NCBI GenBank assembly: GCA_038133845.1
Contig: JAYPUA010000026.1
Location: 1 to 42,968, forward strand
From: JAYPUA01 sp038133845
GTDB taxonomy: Bacteria > SAR324 > NAC60-12
Reading direction: 5' to 3'
DNA length: 42,968 nucleotides
The position numbers and the translations under genes are program-made. The first letter of the stretch is position 1; each line of letters starts with the position of its first letter. Below are positions 31,495 to 39,547 of this stretch, piece after piece. The notes under the pieces were generated by a model, which was not told the DNA's origin, made no database searches, and saw nothing but the letters and a program-made list of their open reading frames with translations.

Positions 31495-33459
31495 TCAGTC
31501 GTATTTGCGAGGACGTGGGGCAATCAGAGAGGTATCGACCGCCTCATAGGTGATTTCCGGGCCACCGTTTGCGTAATACTCACCAGAGGTGTCGCGCTTG
31601 ACGTAGCTGGCGACCGTGGTCTTCAGCCACTTGTTGTTGTTCTCCTCGAACTTCTGCATGTAGTCCAGGTGATCCGGGGCAAAGGCACCGTCCTTCACGC
31701 CACCGTTGCTCTTCATCTCCATGTACTCCAGGTAGCTCTCGGGCTTGAAGTCCTTGGGCTGGTGGAGGTCATAGTCCGGCTTGTAGTGGGCTCCCCGGAA
31801 CTCGTCACGCAGGGACGCCCCTTTTGTAATCACCTTGGAGAGCTGGATCATGTTCCAGAGCTGGTTGACGAAGCTCGGAACCGGGTTTGTCCAGTCGAGC
31901 GTATCCACGCACTCCACGTCGTGCCAGCGCTGCTCAATCGCCTCGATCTTTTCCAGGGTCGCCGAGAGGCGCTGGTTGTCCCGGACGATCAGGACGTTGG
32001 ACATCATCGTGTCTGCCAATTCGCTGTGCAGGGCGTAGGGATTCTCCTGGCCGTTCATCGACTTGATCTTCCCGAACCGCTCGCTCCATTGCTTCACGGC
32101 GCCCTCGAACAGGCTGGAGGGCAGGTCTTCCGCAGCCTGCTTCTGATGCTTGACGAAGTTGATCACTCCGGGACCCATCATCAAGCCGGTGTAGATGCAG
32201 CTCAGCAGCGAGTTGGCACCCAGACGGTTGGCTCCGTGGTACTGGTAGTCCGCCTCTCCGGCAGCATAGAGCCCGCTGATGGAGGTCATCTGGTTGCGGG
32301 GAGACTGGTGGTCGATGAAGCCATCCTTGGTCGGCGCAAAGTCGGTCCAGATCCCACCCATCGAGTAGTGCACCGCAGGGAAGATCTCCATCGGCTCTTC
32401 ACGAGGATCGACGCCGGTGAACTTCTCGTAGATCTCCAGGATTCCGCCGAGCCGGGTGTTGAGGAACTCGCGGCTCTTGTGCGTCAGGTCCAGGTAGACC
32501 TTCATGTCTCCGTGAACCCCGAGCCCGTCGTTGACGCAGATGTCGTAGATCTCTCGGGATGCCACGTCTCGAGGGACGAGGTTCTGGAAGAGCGGGTACT
32601 TCTCTTCGAGGAAGTAGTAGCGTTCCTCCTCCGGGATCTGCTTGGCCGTTCGCGTGTCTCCTGCCTTGCGCGGAACCCAGACGCGTCCTCCCTCTCCACG
32701 TGCGGACTCGGACATCAGCCGCAGCTTGTCGCGTCCCGGGATGGCGGAGGGGTGAATCTGGATGAATTCGCCGTTTCCGTACTTGGCTCCTTGCAAGTAG
32801 GCGGAGGTGGTTGCGGTTCCGGTGCAGACTACGGAGTTGGTAGAGCGTCCGTAGACCAGCCCCGGTCCTCCGGTAGCCAGGATCACGGCGTCGCCTCGCT
32901 CGGCCCGGATCTCCCCGGTGCGCAGGTTCTGGACGACGGCTCCCACACAGCGCTGGTCATCATCCAGCACAGCGCCAAGGTACTCGTGCCACTCCTGCTT
33001 CTCCACCAGCCCCTCGACCTCATAGCGGCGCACCTGCTCGTCCAGGGCGTAGAGCAGCTGCTGTCCGGTGGTCGCACCGGAGAAGGCCGTCCGGTGGTGC
33101 AGGGTCCCTCCGAAGCGCCGGAAGTCCAGGTTCCCCTCCGGAGTGCGGTTGAACGGAACCCCGAGGCGATCCAGCAAGTAGATGATGAACGGGGCGTGAT
33201 AGCACATGTCCTTGCACAGCGGCTGGTTCGCCAGGAAGTCTCCGCCCTTCACGGTGTCGTAAAAATGGATGTCCGGAGAGTCGCCCTCACCCTTGATGTT
33301 GACGGCTCCGTTGATTCCTCCCTGAGCGCACACCGAGTGGGAGCGCTTCACCGGCAAGAACGAGACGAGGAGGACCGGCATTCCCTGTTCGGCAATCTTC
33401 ATGGTCGCTGCCAGGCCTGCCAAGCCGCCGCCAACCACAATCACTCTCTGCTTGCTCAT
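31495..33459 (-). CDS. sdhA: succinate dehydrogenase/fumarate reductase flavoprotein subunit
   Basis: SdhA is the FAD-bearing catalytic subunit that interconverts succinate and fumarate on the cytosolic face of the membrane. The 654-residue protein has the dinucleotide loop V-V-G-G-G-L-A-G-L-A and the flavinylation region K-R-S-H-S-V-C-A-Q-G-G-I-N, with the His that binds FAD. It also has I-L-A-T-G-G-P-G, Q-I-H-P-S-A-I-P-G and G-A-N-R-L-G-A-N-S-L-L. A clear AGGAGA site precedes the ATG. The 125-base gap to sdhC is larger than normal within an operon but holds no gene. Confidence 0.97.
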   Translation of the reverse strand: MSKQRVIVVGGGLAGLAATMKIAEQGMPVLLVSFLPVKRSHSVCAQGGINGAVNIKGEGDSPDIHFYDTVKGGDFLANQPLCKDMCYHAPFIIYLLDRLGVPFNRTPEGNLDFRRFGGTLHHRTAFSGATTGQQLLYALDEQVRRYEVEGLVEKQEWHEYLGAVLDDDQRCVGAVVQNLRTGEIRAERGDAVILATGGPGLVYGRSTNSVVCTGTATTSAYLQGAKYGNGEFIQIHPSAIPGRDKLRLMSESARGEGGRVWVPRKAGDTRTAKQIPEEERYYFLEEKYPLFQNLVPRDVASREIYDICVNDGLGVHGDMKVYLDLTHKSREFLNTRLGGILEIYEKFTGVDPREEPMEIFPAVHYSMGGIWTDFAPTKDGFIDHQSPRNQMTSISGLYAAGEADYQYHGANRLGANSLLSCIYTGLMMGPGVINFVKHQKQAAEDLPSSLFEGAVKQWSERFGKIKSMNGQENPYALHSELADTMMSNVLIVRDNQRLSATLEKIEAIEQRWHDVECVDTLDWTNPVPSFVNQLWNMIQLSKVITKGASLRDEFRGAHYKPDYDLHQPKDFKPESYLEYMEMKSNGGVKDGAFAPDHLDYMQKFEENNNKWLKTTVASYVKRDTSGEYYANGGPEITYEAVDTSLIAPRPRKYD

Positions 33460-33585
33460 AACACTTCTCCTGTATCAGGTGGAGTTCCGACGCCCCTCTT
33501 TTCAGAGGGCTTACTCCAGCTTACCTGCTGTGAGTTCGTTCTCCAAAATAATTTTTTCGTATGTACCAAGAAATTCAATTCGTGC

Positions 33586-34212
33586 TCACCAAATCGCAGC
33601 CAGTGCGTAATAGCCGCTCAGGGTCAGCAGGAGAAAGACCACGATGCTGAACACTCGGACACGCTCCTGAGCCCGGGGCGTGAGAGCGATGCCCCAGGTC
33701 ATGCAGAAGGTGTTGATCCCGTTGGAAAAGTGAAAGGTCGCCCCGAGGATGCCCAGCAGGTACACCGCCTTGGTCACCAACCCTGTTTCCGGGTTCGCAA
33801 AGCCCTCGGCGAGGTGCCCGTAGTGATCTGCCGTACATTCGGCGAAGCAGCCTGCTCCGGGAGCAAACTTCGCATTCCAGAGGTGCCCAATGATGAACAG
33901 CAGGACCCCGATCCCACTCAGGCGTTGCAGCCAGTAAAGCAGGTGTCCAAAGTACTGGTAGGTTGGCTGGACGTTGGCGTCGAAGGAAAGCTTCACCCCG
34001 AGCAAGGAGTGATAGAAGAGAGGAAGGTAGACCAGGAAGATCAAAATCCACACCGCCAGCGGACTGTCATAGAAGGCGTTGATCCGCTCGTTGTACTGCT
34101 GCGCCCCGGAGTGCAGATAGAGCTGTCCGTACAAGTGGTAGGCGAGAAACAGTCCTACCGGGACGACCCCAGTCAGGCTGTGGATGCGTCGGGTGAGAAA
34201 GTATGAATCCAT
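33586..34212 (-). CDS. sdhC: succinate dehydrogenase cytochrome b subunit
   Basis: This 208-residue membrane anchor has five transmembrane helices, the Bacillus/Wolinella type that binds two hemes b in one polypeptide. It starts M-D-S-Y-F-L-T-R-R-I-H-S-L-T-G, and has heme-ligand candidates in L-A-Y-H-L-Y-G, F-Y-H-S-L-L-G, I-I-G-H-L-W-N and A-T-F-H-F-S-N-G. The ATG at 34212 has AGGAAAA upstream; the frame extends 21 codons further but without a good start. No sdhD is present, as expected for this type. Confidence 0.92.
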   Translation of the reverse strand: MDSYFLTRRIHSLTGVVPVGLFLAYHLYGQLYLHSGAQQYNERINAFYDSPLAVWILIFLVYLPLFYHSLLGVKLSFDANVQPTYQYFGHLLYWLQRLSGIGVLLFIIGHLWNAKFAPGAGCFAECTADHYGHLAEGFANPETGLVTKAVYLLGILGATFHFSNGINTFCMTWGIALTPRAQERVRVFSIVVFLLLTLSGYYALAAIW

Positions 34213-34245
34213 GGCGTTTTCCTGAAGAAATTGATGTTTACCCCC

Positions 34246-34282
34246 GGGCGCATAATCTGTTGAAATCGCGCCCAAAAGTCAA
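34246..34282 (-). promoter_or_regulatory. possible sdh promoter with overlapping inverted repeat
   Basis: On the minus strand TTGACT (plus 34277-34282) is followed after 19 bases by GATTAT (plus 34252-34257). An inverted repeat GGGCGC-N16-GCGCCC (34246-34251 and 34268-34273) encloses the -10 region and most of the spacer. The long spacer makes the promoter call weak; the repeat looks like an operator. Confidence 0.35.
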
Positions 34283-34340
34283 TCTGAAAAGCACTGGGTT
34301 TTGCCGCCCCGTGTGCCTTCTCCAGGAAACCGAGGAGCCT

Positions 34341-34622
34341 TTAGGCCGTAGCGCCGGAAGCAAGAGCCTTGTTGGCCGCGAGCGCGAGTCGGGACTTGTA
34401 GCGGGCAGCGGTTTTGGGGTGCAGGACTCCCTTGGTCACCATCTTGTCGATGGCCTTGTGGGTCGTCGGCAACCCTTCTTGCACTTGGGCGGCGTCGCTT
34501 TCCGTCAGCAAACCACGGAATTTCTTGATGGAAGTGCGCAGGGTGGAGCGCAGGGAGCGGTTGCGTGCCGTGCGCTTGGCGGTTTGCCGAATGCGCTTTT
34601 TGGCAGATTTGTGATGGGCCAT
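34341..34622 (-). CDS. rpsT: 30S ribosomal protein S20
   Basis: S20 binds 16S rRNA in the body of the small subunit. The 93-residue basic protein starts M-A-H-H-K-S-A-K-K-R-I-R-Q and ends in the typical helix with K-G-V-L-H-P-K-T-A-A-R-Y-K-S-R-L. The frame continues 19 codons upstream into yraN; the ATG at 34622 is the canonical start. It is 13 bases after the yraN stop. Confidence 0.96.
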   Translation of the reverse strand: MAHHKSAKKRIRQTAKRTARNRSLRSTLRTSIKKFRGLLTESDAAQVQEGLPTTHKAIDKMVTKGVLHPKTAARYKSRLALAANKALASGATA

Positions 34623-34635
34623 GCGTGAGTTCTCT

Positions 34636-34989
34636 CTAAAACGCGTTGACGATGTGCTCGATGAGGGGCTTGGGCTCATCCAGCTGCACGGAAATCACAT
34701 CAAAGCGGGGTTGACGGTCGGTCAGCCCCTGTTGACTCTGATACCAAAGCCCCAACTGCTGGAGCTTGTGAATTTTGCGCGCGGAGACCGAAAGTGACGG
34801 ATGCACCTTGGAGTCCCTGCGCGTCTTGACCTCACAGAAGACCAGATACTCCTGGTCTTCGGCGATGATATCGATCTCTCCGATCCGACAGCGGTAGTTG
34901 CGCTCCCGGATGCGATAGCCCAACTGCTCCAGAAACTGTGCGGCCAAGGCTTCTCCTTGCTGCCCCAACCGCTGACGCGCCAAGGTCAT
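34636..34989 (-). CDS. yraN: UPF0102 family protein YraN
   Basis: This 117-residue protein has a restriction-endonuclease-like fold of the UPF0102 family. It shows G-x-x-G-E-x-x-A-A-x-F-L near the start, Y-R-C-R-I-G-E-I-D-I-I-A, V-F-C-E-V-K-T-R-R, and a trailing helix. The D...E-x-K catalytic set is present. Family members often lie next to rnhB, as here; its start overlaps the rnhB stop by four bases (ATGA). Confidence 0.93.
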   Translation of the reverse strand: MTLARQRLGQQGEALAAQFLEQLGYRIRERNYRCRIGEIDIIAEDQEYLVFCEVKTRRDSKVHPSLSVSARKIHKLQQLGLWYQSQQGLTDRQPRFDVISVQLDEPKPLIEHIVNAF

Positions 34990-35618
34990 AGCAAGCTCAG
35001 CTGTTCCGGGCGTGGGCTAGAGCGAAAGGAGCGCCGATGGATCGGGCTCAGTCCGTATTGGGCGATGGCCTCCCGGTGCTTGCGTGTCGGGTAGCCCATG
35101 TGTTCCGCAAAACCCCACTCGGGGTAGCGCCGGCCGTAGACTTGCATCAGGCGGTCCCGGACGACCTTGGCGAGGATGGAGGCCGCGGCGATGCTCAGGC
35201 TGCGGGTGTCTCCCTTGACCACGGCCTCTCCTGCCAGAGAAAGCTCCGGGAGTCGGTTGCCGTCAATCAGCGCATAGTCTGGGGCCGGTTTGAGCCGCTC
35301 CAGGCTTCGGGCCATACCACGGAGGGTCGCCTGCAGGATGTTCCACTCATCAATCTGTGCCGGAGAGACCACCACGATTCGGTACGCGTGAGCCTCTTGG
35401 CGGATGACGGTGAAGAGCGCGTCACGTGCCTCGGCCGAGAGCTGCTTGGAGTCGTTCAGCGGATGTTCCGGGTTCCAGCGGTCTCCCAGGACCACGGCTG
35501 CAACCACCAGGGGACCGGCGAGCGGTCCACGTCCGGCCTCGTCGACTCCGGCAACACGCTGGAAGCCTTGCTCCCAAGCGCGCTGCTCCAGTTCAAGCGT
35601 TGGCCTGAGCCTTGGCAA
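34986..35618 (-). CDS. rnhB: ribonuclease HII
   Basis: RNase HII cuts RNA in RNA-DNA hybrids and single ribonucleotides in DNA. The 210-residue protein has V-A-G-V-D-E-A-G-R-G-P-L-A-G-P (first catalytic Asp and Glu), L-N-D-S-K-Q-L-S, D-G-N and S-I-L-A-K-V-V-R-D. The start appears to be a TTG that lies inside the end of rplS (26-base overlap). No ATG or GTG is available before the catalytic motif. Translation is probably coupled to rplS. Confidence 0.93.
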   Translation of the reverse strand: MPRLRPTLELEQRAWEQGFQRVAGVDEAGRGPLAGPLVVAAVVLGDRWNPEHPLNDSKQLSAEARDALFTVIRQEAHAYRIVVVSPAQIDEWNILQATLRGMARSLERLKPAPDYALIDGNRLPELSLAGEAVVKGDTRSLSIAAASILAKVVRDRLMQVYGRRYPEWGFAEHMGYPTRKHREAIAQYGLSPIHRRSFRSSPRPEQLSLL

Positions 35619-35985
35619 GGCGACTGATGCGGCTGTTCATGCGCTCCTTGATGCGCGCGGCCTTTCCCTTGCGATCCCGCATGTAGTAAAGCTTCGCCCG
35701 ACGGACCCGACCTTCCCGGACCACCTCGATGCTCTCGATGCGGGGGGAGTGTAGCGGGAAGATGCGCTCGACACCATACCCCTGGGTCATCTTGCGGACC
35801 GTGAAGGTGGCCTTGGAGTTGCCGATCTTGCAGTGCCGCGCAATCACGATGCCCTCGTAGGCCTGGATGCGCTCCTTGTTTCCTTCGGTCACACGATAGT
35901 TCACGCGGACCGTACAGCCGACCCGGAAGTCCGGAATGTTGTCGCGAAGCTGGGACTGCTCCACGATCTGCATCAGCGTTGCCAT
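35593..35985 (-). CDS. rplS: 50S ribosomal protein L19
   Basis: L19 sits at the interface of the ribosomal subunits. The 130-residue protein has V-G-C-T-V-R-V-N-Y-R-V, E-G-N-K-E-R-I-Q-A-Y-E-G-I-V-I, G-Y-G-V-E-R-I-F-P-L-H-S-P, V-R-R-A-K-L-Y-Y-M-R-D and a basic, slightly extended C-terminus. It begins six bases after trmD, the usual neighbour. Confidence 0.97.
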   Translation of the reverse strand: MATLMQIVEQSQLRDNIPDFRVGCTVRVNYRVTEGNKERIQAYEGIVIARHCKIGNSKATFTVRKMTQGYGVERIFPLHSPRIESIEVVREGRVRRAKLYYMRDRKGKAARIKERMNSRISRLAKAQANA

Positions 35986-35991
35986 GTTCTC

Positions 35992-36690
35992 TTACTGTTG
36001 AGGTTGAAGGAGATCAGGCCGACGCTCCTGAGTGCGCTTCACAGCCTGCTCTTGTCGCCATTGGGCGATGTTCTGGTGATTCCCGGAGAGCAGAACCTCC
36101 GGAACCGCCTGGCCCTGAAACTCTGCAGGGCGCGTGTACTGGGGAAACTCCAGCAGAGGTTCGGAGAACGACTCCTGCTCGCTGGAGCTCTGGTTTCCCA
36201 AAACTCCCGGAACCAGACGTCCGACCGCCTCCAGCATCGTCAGCGCGATGGTCTCGCCGCCGAGGGTGATGAAGTCGCCCCCGGAGATCTCCTCGTCTAC
36301 AAACGAGCGGATGCGCTCGTCAAAGCCTTCGTAGCGCCCGCAGATCAGCACCAGCACCTCGTCGCGCTGGCTCAGCTCCAAGGCCTTGGCCTGATCAAAC
36401 CGCCTCCCTTGAGGAGTCAGCAGAATGCGATGCAGCGTGCGGCCTGCCGCCTCGTGTCTCGTCCGGGCGTCCTCCAGTGCCGCCCAGATCGGCTCCGGAC
36501 GCAGCAGCATGCCGGGTCCGCCTCCGTAAGGCTCATCATCGACCTGCAGGTGCTTGCCCAGCCCGAAGCGACGGAAGGGGTTGAGCTCCACGGAGAGCAA
36601 CTGTCGCTCGGTCGCCCGTGCCAGCAGCCCCTCTTGAAGAAGCGGCCGGAACAGCTCCGGGAAGAGCGTGAGGACCTCGAAACGCAGCAT
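35992..36690 (-). CDS. trmD: tRNA (guanine-N1)-methyltransferase
   Basis: TrmD methylates G37 of tRNAs with a G at position 36, preventing frameshifts. The 232-residue trefoil-knot protein has L-T-L-F-P-E-L-F, G-G-G-P-G-M (56-61), I-C-G-R-Y-E-G-F-D-E-R-I and G-G-E-T-I-A-L-T. The C-terminal block S-F-S-E-P-L-L-E-F-P-Q-Y-T-R-P is also present. The residue that aligns with catalytic Asp169 of E. coli appears to be Glu173. The ATG at 36690 overlaps the rimM stop (TGATG); a GTG three bases upstream is less likely. Confidence 0.95.
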   Translation of the reverse strand: MLRFEVLTLFPELFRPLLQEGLLARATERQLLSVELNPFRRFGLGKHLQVDDEPYGGGPGMLLRPEPIWAALEDARTRHEAAGRTLHRILLTPQGRRFDQAKALELSQRDEVLVLICGRYEGFDERIRSFVDEEISGGDFITLGGETIALTMLEAVGRLVPGVLGNQSSSEQESFSEPLLEFPQYTRPAEFQGQAVPEVLLSGNHQNIAQWRQEQAVKRTQERRPDLLQPQQ

Positions 36691-37226
36691 CACGCGTCCT
36701 CGTCCAGCATTCCCGGGATCGGGTCGATGACGACCCGCCGCTGGGCTACATCCACCTGCTTGACGATGTGCGGAACCGCCGGGACGAGAAGCTCTCCGGA
36801 CTCGGTCTGCACCTCGTAGACGTTGTTCGCCCCGGTCTCCAACACTCCGGTCAGGGTCCCCAGGCGGATCTCGTTCAGGTCGAGCACCGTGCAGCCGATC
36901 AGCTGGTGCAGAAAGAACTCTCCGGGTTCCAGGGGCTTGAGCTGCTCATCCGGAATCAGAACCCGTGCGCGCTTCAGCGTCTCAGCAGCGGTGCGGTCTG
37001 CAACTCCCTTCAGCGCCAAGAGCCAGTGGCTGCCTCGCCAAGCGAAGCTCTCCACCCACTCTCGCCTGAGGCGATCCTCCACCTCAAGGAAGACTGCTTC
37101 CAAGGACTCATAGTACTCCGGATCATCCGTCTGCGGAGCGACTTTCAGCTCTCCTTTCAGACCATGCGGTCCGGTGATCGAGCCGATCCAGGTCAGCTCT
37201 TCGTAATCGCGCGGACGTCCGGACAC
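36690..37226 (-). CDS. rimM: 16S rRNA processing protein RimM
   Basis: RimM assists maturation of the 30S head and binds S19. The 178-residue protein has the N-terminal barrel with I-G-S-I-T-G-P-H-G-L-K-G-E-L-K-V and the PRC-type barrel with E-F-F-L-H-Q-L-I-G-C-T-V, G-A-N-N-V-Y-E-V and P-H-I-V-K-Q-V-D. The start is a GTG eight bases after rpsP, with no strong ribosome-binding site. KhpA, which sits between rpsP and rimM in many bacteria, is absent here. Confidence 0.93.
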   Translation of the reverse strand: MSGRPRDYEELTWIGSITGPHGLKGELKVAPQTDDPEYYESLEAVFLEVEDRLRREWVESFAWRGSHWLLALKGVADRTAAETLKRARVLIPDEQLKPLEPGEFFLHQLIGCTVLDLNEIRLGTLTGVLETGANNVYEVQTESGELLVPAVPHIVKQVDVAQRRVVIDPIPGMLDEDA

Positions 37227-37234
37227 CGGACTGC

Positions 37235-37474
37235 TCAGCCTTGAGCAGCCAGCTTCATCAGCTTCTGGACGCGATCAGTCGGTTGTGCGCCTACCGAGAT
37301 CCAGTACTGAGCGCGCTCCATGTCGATGTCGAAGCGGTTCTCTTGAACCATCGGGTTGTAGAAGCCAATCTTCTCGATGAAACGCCCGTCACGCTTGGAG
37401 CGGGAGTCCATGACAACAACTCGGTAGTAGGGGCGCTTCTTCGAGCCGCCTCGTGTCAGTCTGATTTTGACCAT
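37235..37474 (-). CDS. rpsP: 30S ribosomal protein S16
   Basis: S16 is a small-subunit body protein. The 79-residue protein starts M-V-K-I-R-L-T-R-G-G-S-K-K-R-P-Y-Y-R and has I-E-K-I-G-F-Y-N-P. The length is typical. It lies 47 bases after ffh and directly before rimM. Confidence 0.97.
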   Translation of the reverse strand: MVKIRLTRGGSKKRPYYRVVVMDSRSKRDGRFIEKIGFYNPMVQENRFDIDMERAQYWISVGAQPTDRVQKLMKLAAQG

Positions 37475-37521
37475 TCGTGCTTATCGGGTCAGTGGTTGTG
37501 GCATGAGTGCCTGTTTTCCCC

Positions 37522-38862
37522 TCAGCGGGGCATCATGTTCTGCATCATCCGCATCGCCTTCCCGGGGTCCGAGGTCCGGGAGAGCTTGGACATCATCTTG
37601 CGCATCTGAGCAAACTGCTTGAGCAAGCGGTTGATCTCGCTCACCTGAGCGCCGCTGCCCTTGGCGATTCGGGCTCGCCGGGAACCGTTGATCACCCCCG
37701 GGTTCTCCCGCTCCTTCGGGGTCATCGAAGAGATGATGGCCTCGATTCGGACGAGCTGCTTGTCGTCCACGTTCGCCCCCTTCAGGGCCGAAGCGTTCAT
37801 GCCGGGGATCATTCCCATCAGGTCCTTGATCGACCCCATCTTGCGCATCGTGCGGAGCTGATCCCGGAAGTCCTCCAGCGAAAATTCGTTTCGCTTGAGC
37901 TTTTGCTGAACCTGCAGGGCGGACTTTTCATCATAGACCGTCCCCACCTTCTCGATCAGGGAGAGCAGGTCGCCCATCCCGAGGATGCGCGAGGCGATAC
38001 GCTCCGGATGAAACGGCTCGAGCGCGTCGAGCTTCTCGCCCACCGTGATGAACTTGATGGGCTTCTGTGTGATCGCCCGGATGGACAGGGCTGCTCCGCC
38101 ACGGGCATCGCCATCCATCTTGGTCAGGACGATCCCGCTCACCTCCAGCCGCTCGTCGAAGCCTCGGGCCACGTTGACGGCCTCTTGACCGGTCATGGCG
38201 TCGGCAACGAACAGGATCTCATGCGGTTGCACCTGCGCCTTGATGCGCTCCAGCTCGGCCATCAGGGCCTCGTCGATCTGCAGCCGGCCGGCGGTGTCGA
38301 TCAGGACCAGGTCGCACTGTGCGCTCTGCGCCTCGGCAAGCCCGGAGGTGACAATCTGCACCGGGTCCATGTCGGTCCGCGAGGCATAGGCTGGAACCTC
38401 CAGAGTCCGAGCCAGAACGTGGAGTTGCTCGATGGCTGCAGGACGGTAGATGTCGGCCGGGATCAGGTACGGACGGTGTCCCTGAGATTTCATCAGCCGA
38501 GCCAGCTTGCCCGTTGTGGAGGTCTTTCCGGAGCCTTGCAGGCCGACCATCATCACCAGGTGTACCCCCGGATGCTCCATCTCCAGCCCGGTCGCCTCAC
38601 CGCCCATCATCTCTGTCAATTCCTGATTGACGATCTTGATGAACTGCTGCCCTGGAGTCAGGCTGCCCTGAACCTCCTCTCCAACGGCTCGTGCCTGCAC
38701 CGAGCGCAGAAACGCCTTGACGACCCGGAAGTTGACGTCTGCTTCCAAAAGCGCCATCTTGACCTCATTCAGGGTGCCCTTGATGTTCTCTTCCGTCAGC
38801 CGCCCTTGCCCGCGAACCTTGCGCAGGGAACCGGTCAATTTGTTGGAAAGGGCTTCAAACAT
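37522..38862 (-). CDS. ffh: signal recognition particle protein Ffh
   Basis: Ffh, with 4.5S RNA and FtsY, delivers nascent membrane proteins. The 446-residue protein has the N domain, then the GTPase domain with G-L-Q-G-S-G-K-T-S-T-T, D-I-Y-R-P-A-A-I-E-Q-L, D-T-A-G-R, T-K-M-D-G-D-A-R-G-G-A. The methionine-rich M domain begins around residue 310 and contains G-M-I-P-G-M and A-R-I-A-K-G-S-G. It is the first gene of the ffh-rpsP-rimM-trmD-rplS-rnhB-yraN-rpsT run and has a good promoter upstream. Confidence 0.97.
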   Translation of the reverse strand: MFEALSNKLTGSLRKVRGQGRLTEENIKGTLNEVKMALLEADVNFRVVKAFLRSVQARAVGEEVQGSLTPGQQFIKIVNQELTEMMGGEATGLEMEHPGVHLVMMVGLQGSGKTSTTGKLARLMKSQGHRPYLIPADIYRPAAIEQLHVLARTLEVPAYASRTDMDPVQIVTSGLAEAQSAQCDLVLIDTAGRLQIDEALMAELERIKAQVQPHEILFVADAMTGQEAVNVARGFDERLEVSGIVLTKMDGDARGGAALSIRAITQKPIKFITVGEKLDALEPFHPERIASRILGMGDLLSLIEKVGTVYDEKSALQVQQKLKRNEFSLEDFRDQLRTMRKMGSIKDLMGMIPGMNASALKGANVDDKQLVRIEAIISSMTPKERENPGVINGSRRARIAKGSGAQVSEINRLLKQFAQMRKMMSKLSRTSDPGKAMRMMQNMMPR

Positions 38863-38894
38863 CAGAGAGTCATCCTGAAAGAGTCAAACTGACT

Positions 38895-38923
38895 ATTAAC
38901 CAGTAAAGGGACGAGCCTGTCAA
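38895..38923 (-). promoter_or_regulatory. sigma-70 promoter of the ffh operon
   Basis: On the minus strand TTGACA (plus 38918-38923) is followed by exactly 17 bases and GTTAAT (plus 38895-38900), 33 bases before the ffh ATG. The -35 box is a perfect consensus; the -10 box matches four of six. The -35 box forms one arm of a TGTCAAG-N10-CTTGACA inverted repeat (38918-38941). Confidence 0.6.
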
Positions 38924-39022
38924 GTTTTTTCGGACTTGACAGCGGGAGAATCCGAGCCTTCCGCCCGGTCTGAAAGGCCTGAAAATCCGGGAGGCCGAGA
39001 AATGCGCTCAGGAGAGAAACGC

Positions 39023-39547
39023 ATGCGTTGGAAAATCACGAGCTTGCGCGTGGTCTTTTGGCTCAGTTGGAGCCTGATTGTCGGTGGGGCGGCCGCGGCA
39101 GGAGCGCTCGCGCCGCTGGGCTTTCGAGAGCTGCCCACGCGCCTGCCTCCGGAGTTGGCCCCTCAGGCCCATGCGATCGTGAGCGTGCTGTTTACGCTGT
39201 TTTTCGAGCGGTTCTTTCTGGGGGGCGCCCTGCTCTTCACCCTGATTGCCTTGCTGGAGCAACAGGACCTCCGGACCCAGTGGCGAAACCCTCGGCGCCT
39301 GTGGTGGGTTCGGGAAGCGGTGCTGCTGGCCGGAGTGGTGGTCTGGGGCTGGCTGGGCGGGAAGGTGGTGCCAGAGATGGCGGCGATGGTTCAGGAGGGC
39401 GCTCGCTGGGAGACCGCAGAGGTCCGGGAGGCCTTCCGAGCGCTCCACGAGCAAAGCGGCATGTGGATTCAGGTGGCGCTGGGGCTCACGCTTTTGCTGC
39501 CGTGGGTCTCCGGCCTCTCCGGATGGCGCTCTCGTTCACTGGAGTAA
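39023..39547 (+). CDS. DUF4149-like membrane protein
   Basis: This 174-residue protein has four predicted transmembrane segments (about 9-31, 52-73, 92-110 and 150-167). It matches the general pattern of DUF4149/TMEM205-like proteins: a first helix, an F-F-E-R-F-F turn and F-R-A-L-H-E-Q-S-G before the last helix. I chose the ATG at 39023 because AGGAGA precedes it by seven bases; upstream ATGs at 38936 and 39002 are in frame but lack such a site. Its 3-prime end overlaps the convergent gene by 12 bases. Function unknown. Confidence 0.65.
   Translation: MRWKITSLRVVFWLSWSLIVGGAAAAGALAPLGFRELPTRLPPELAPQAHAIVSVLFTLFFERFFLGGALLFTLIALLEQQDLRTQWRNPRRLWWVREAVLLAGVVVWGWLGGKVVPEMAAMVQEGARWETAEVREAFRALHEQSGMWIQVALGLTLLLPWVSGLSGWRSRSLE

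Noticed and set aside
30844..34206. 1120-codon open frame on the plus strand
   Set aside because: It is antisense to sdhB, sdhA and sdhC, whose products are unmistakable. Such long antisense frames are common in GC-rich DNA with biased third positions; the translation has no recognisable domain.
37227..37234. Missing khpA between rpsP and rimM as a deletion
   Set aside because: Many bacteria lack khpA at this position; an eight-base spacer gives no sign of a decayed gene.
37507..38892. Long plus-strand open frame
   Set aside because: Antisense to ffh, an invariant housekeeping gene.
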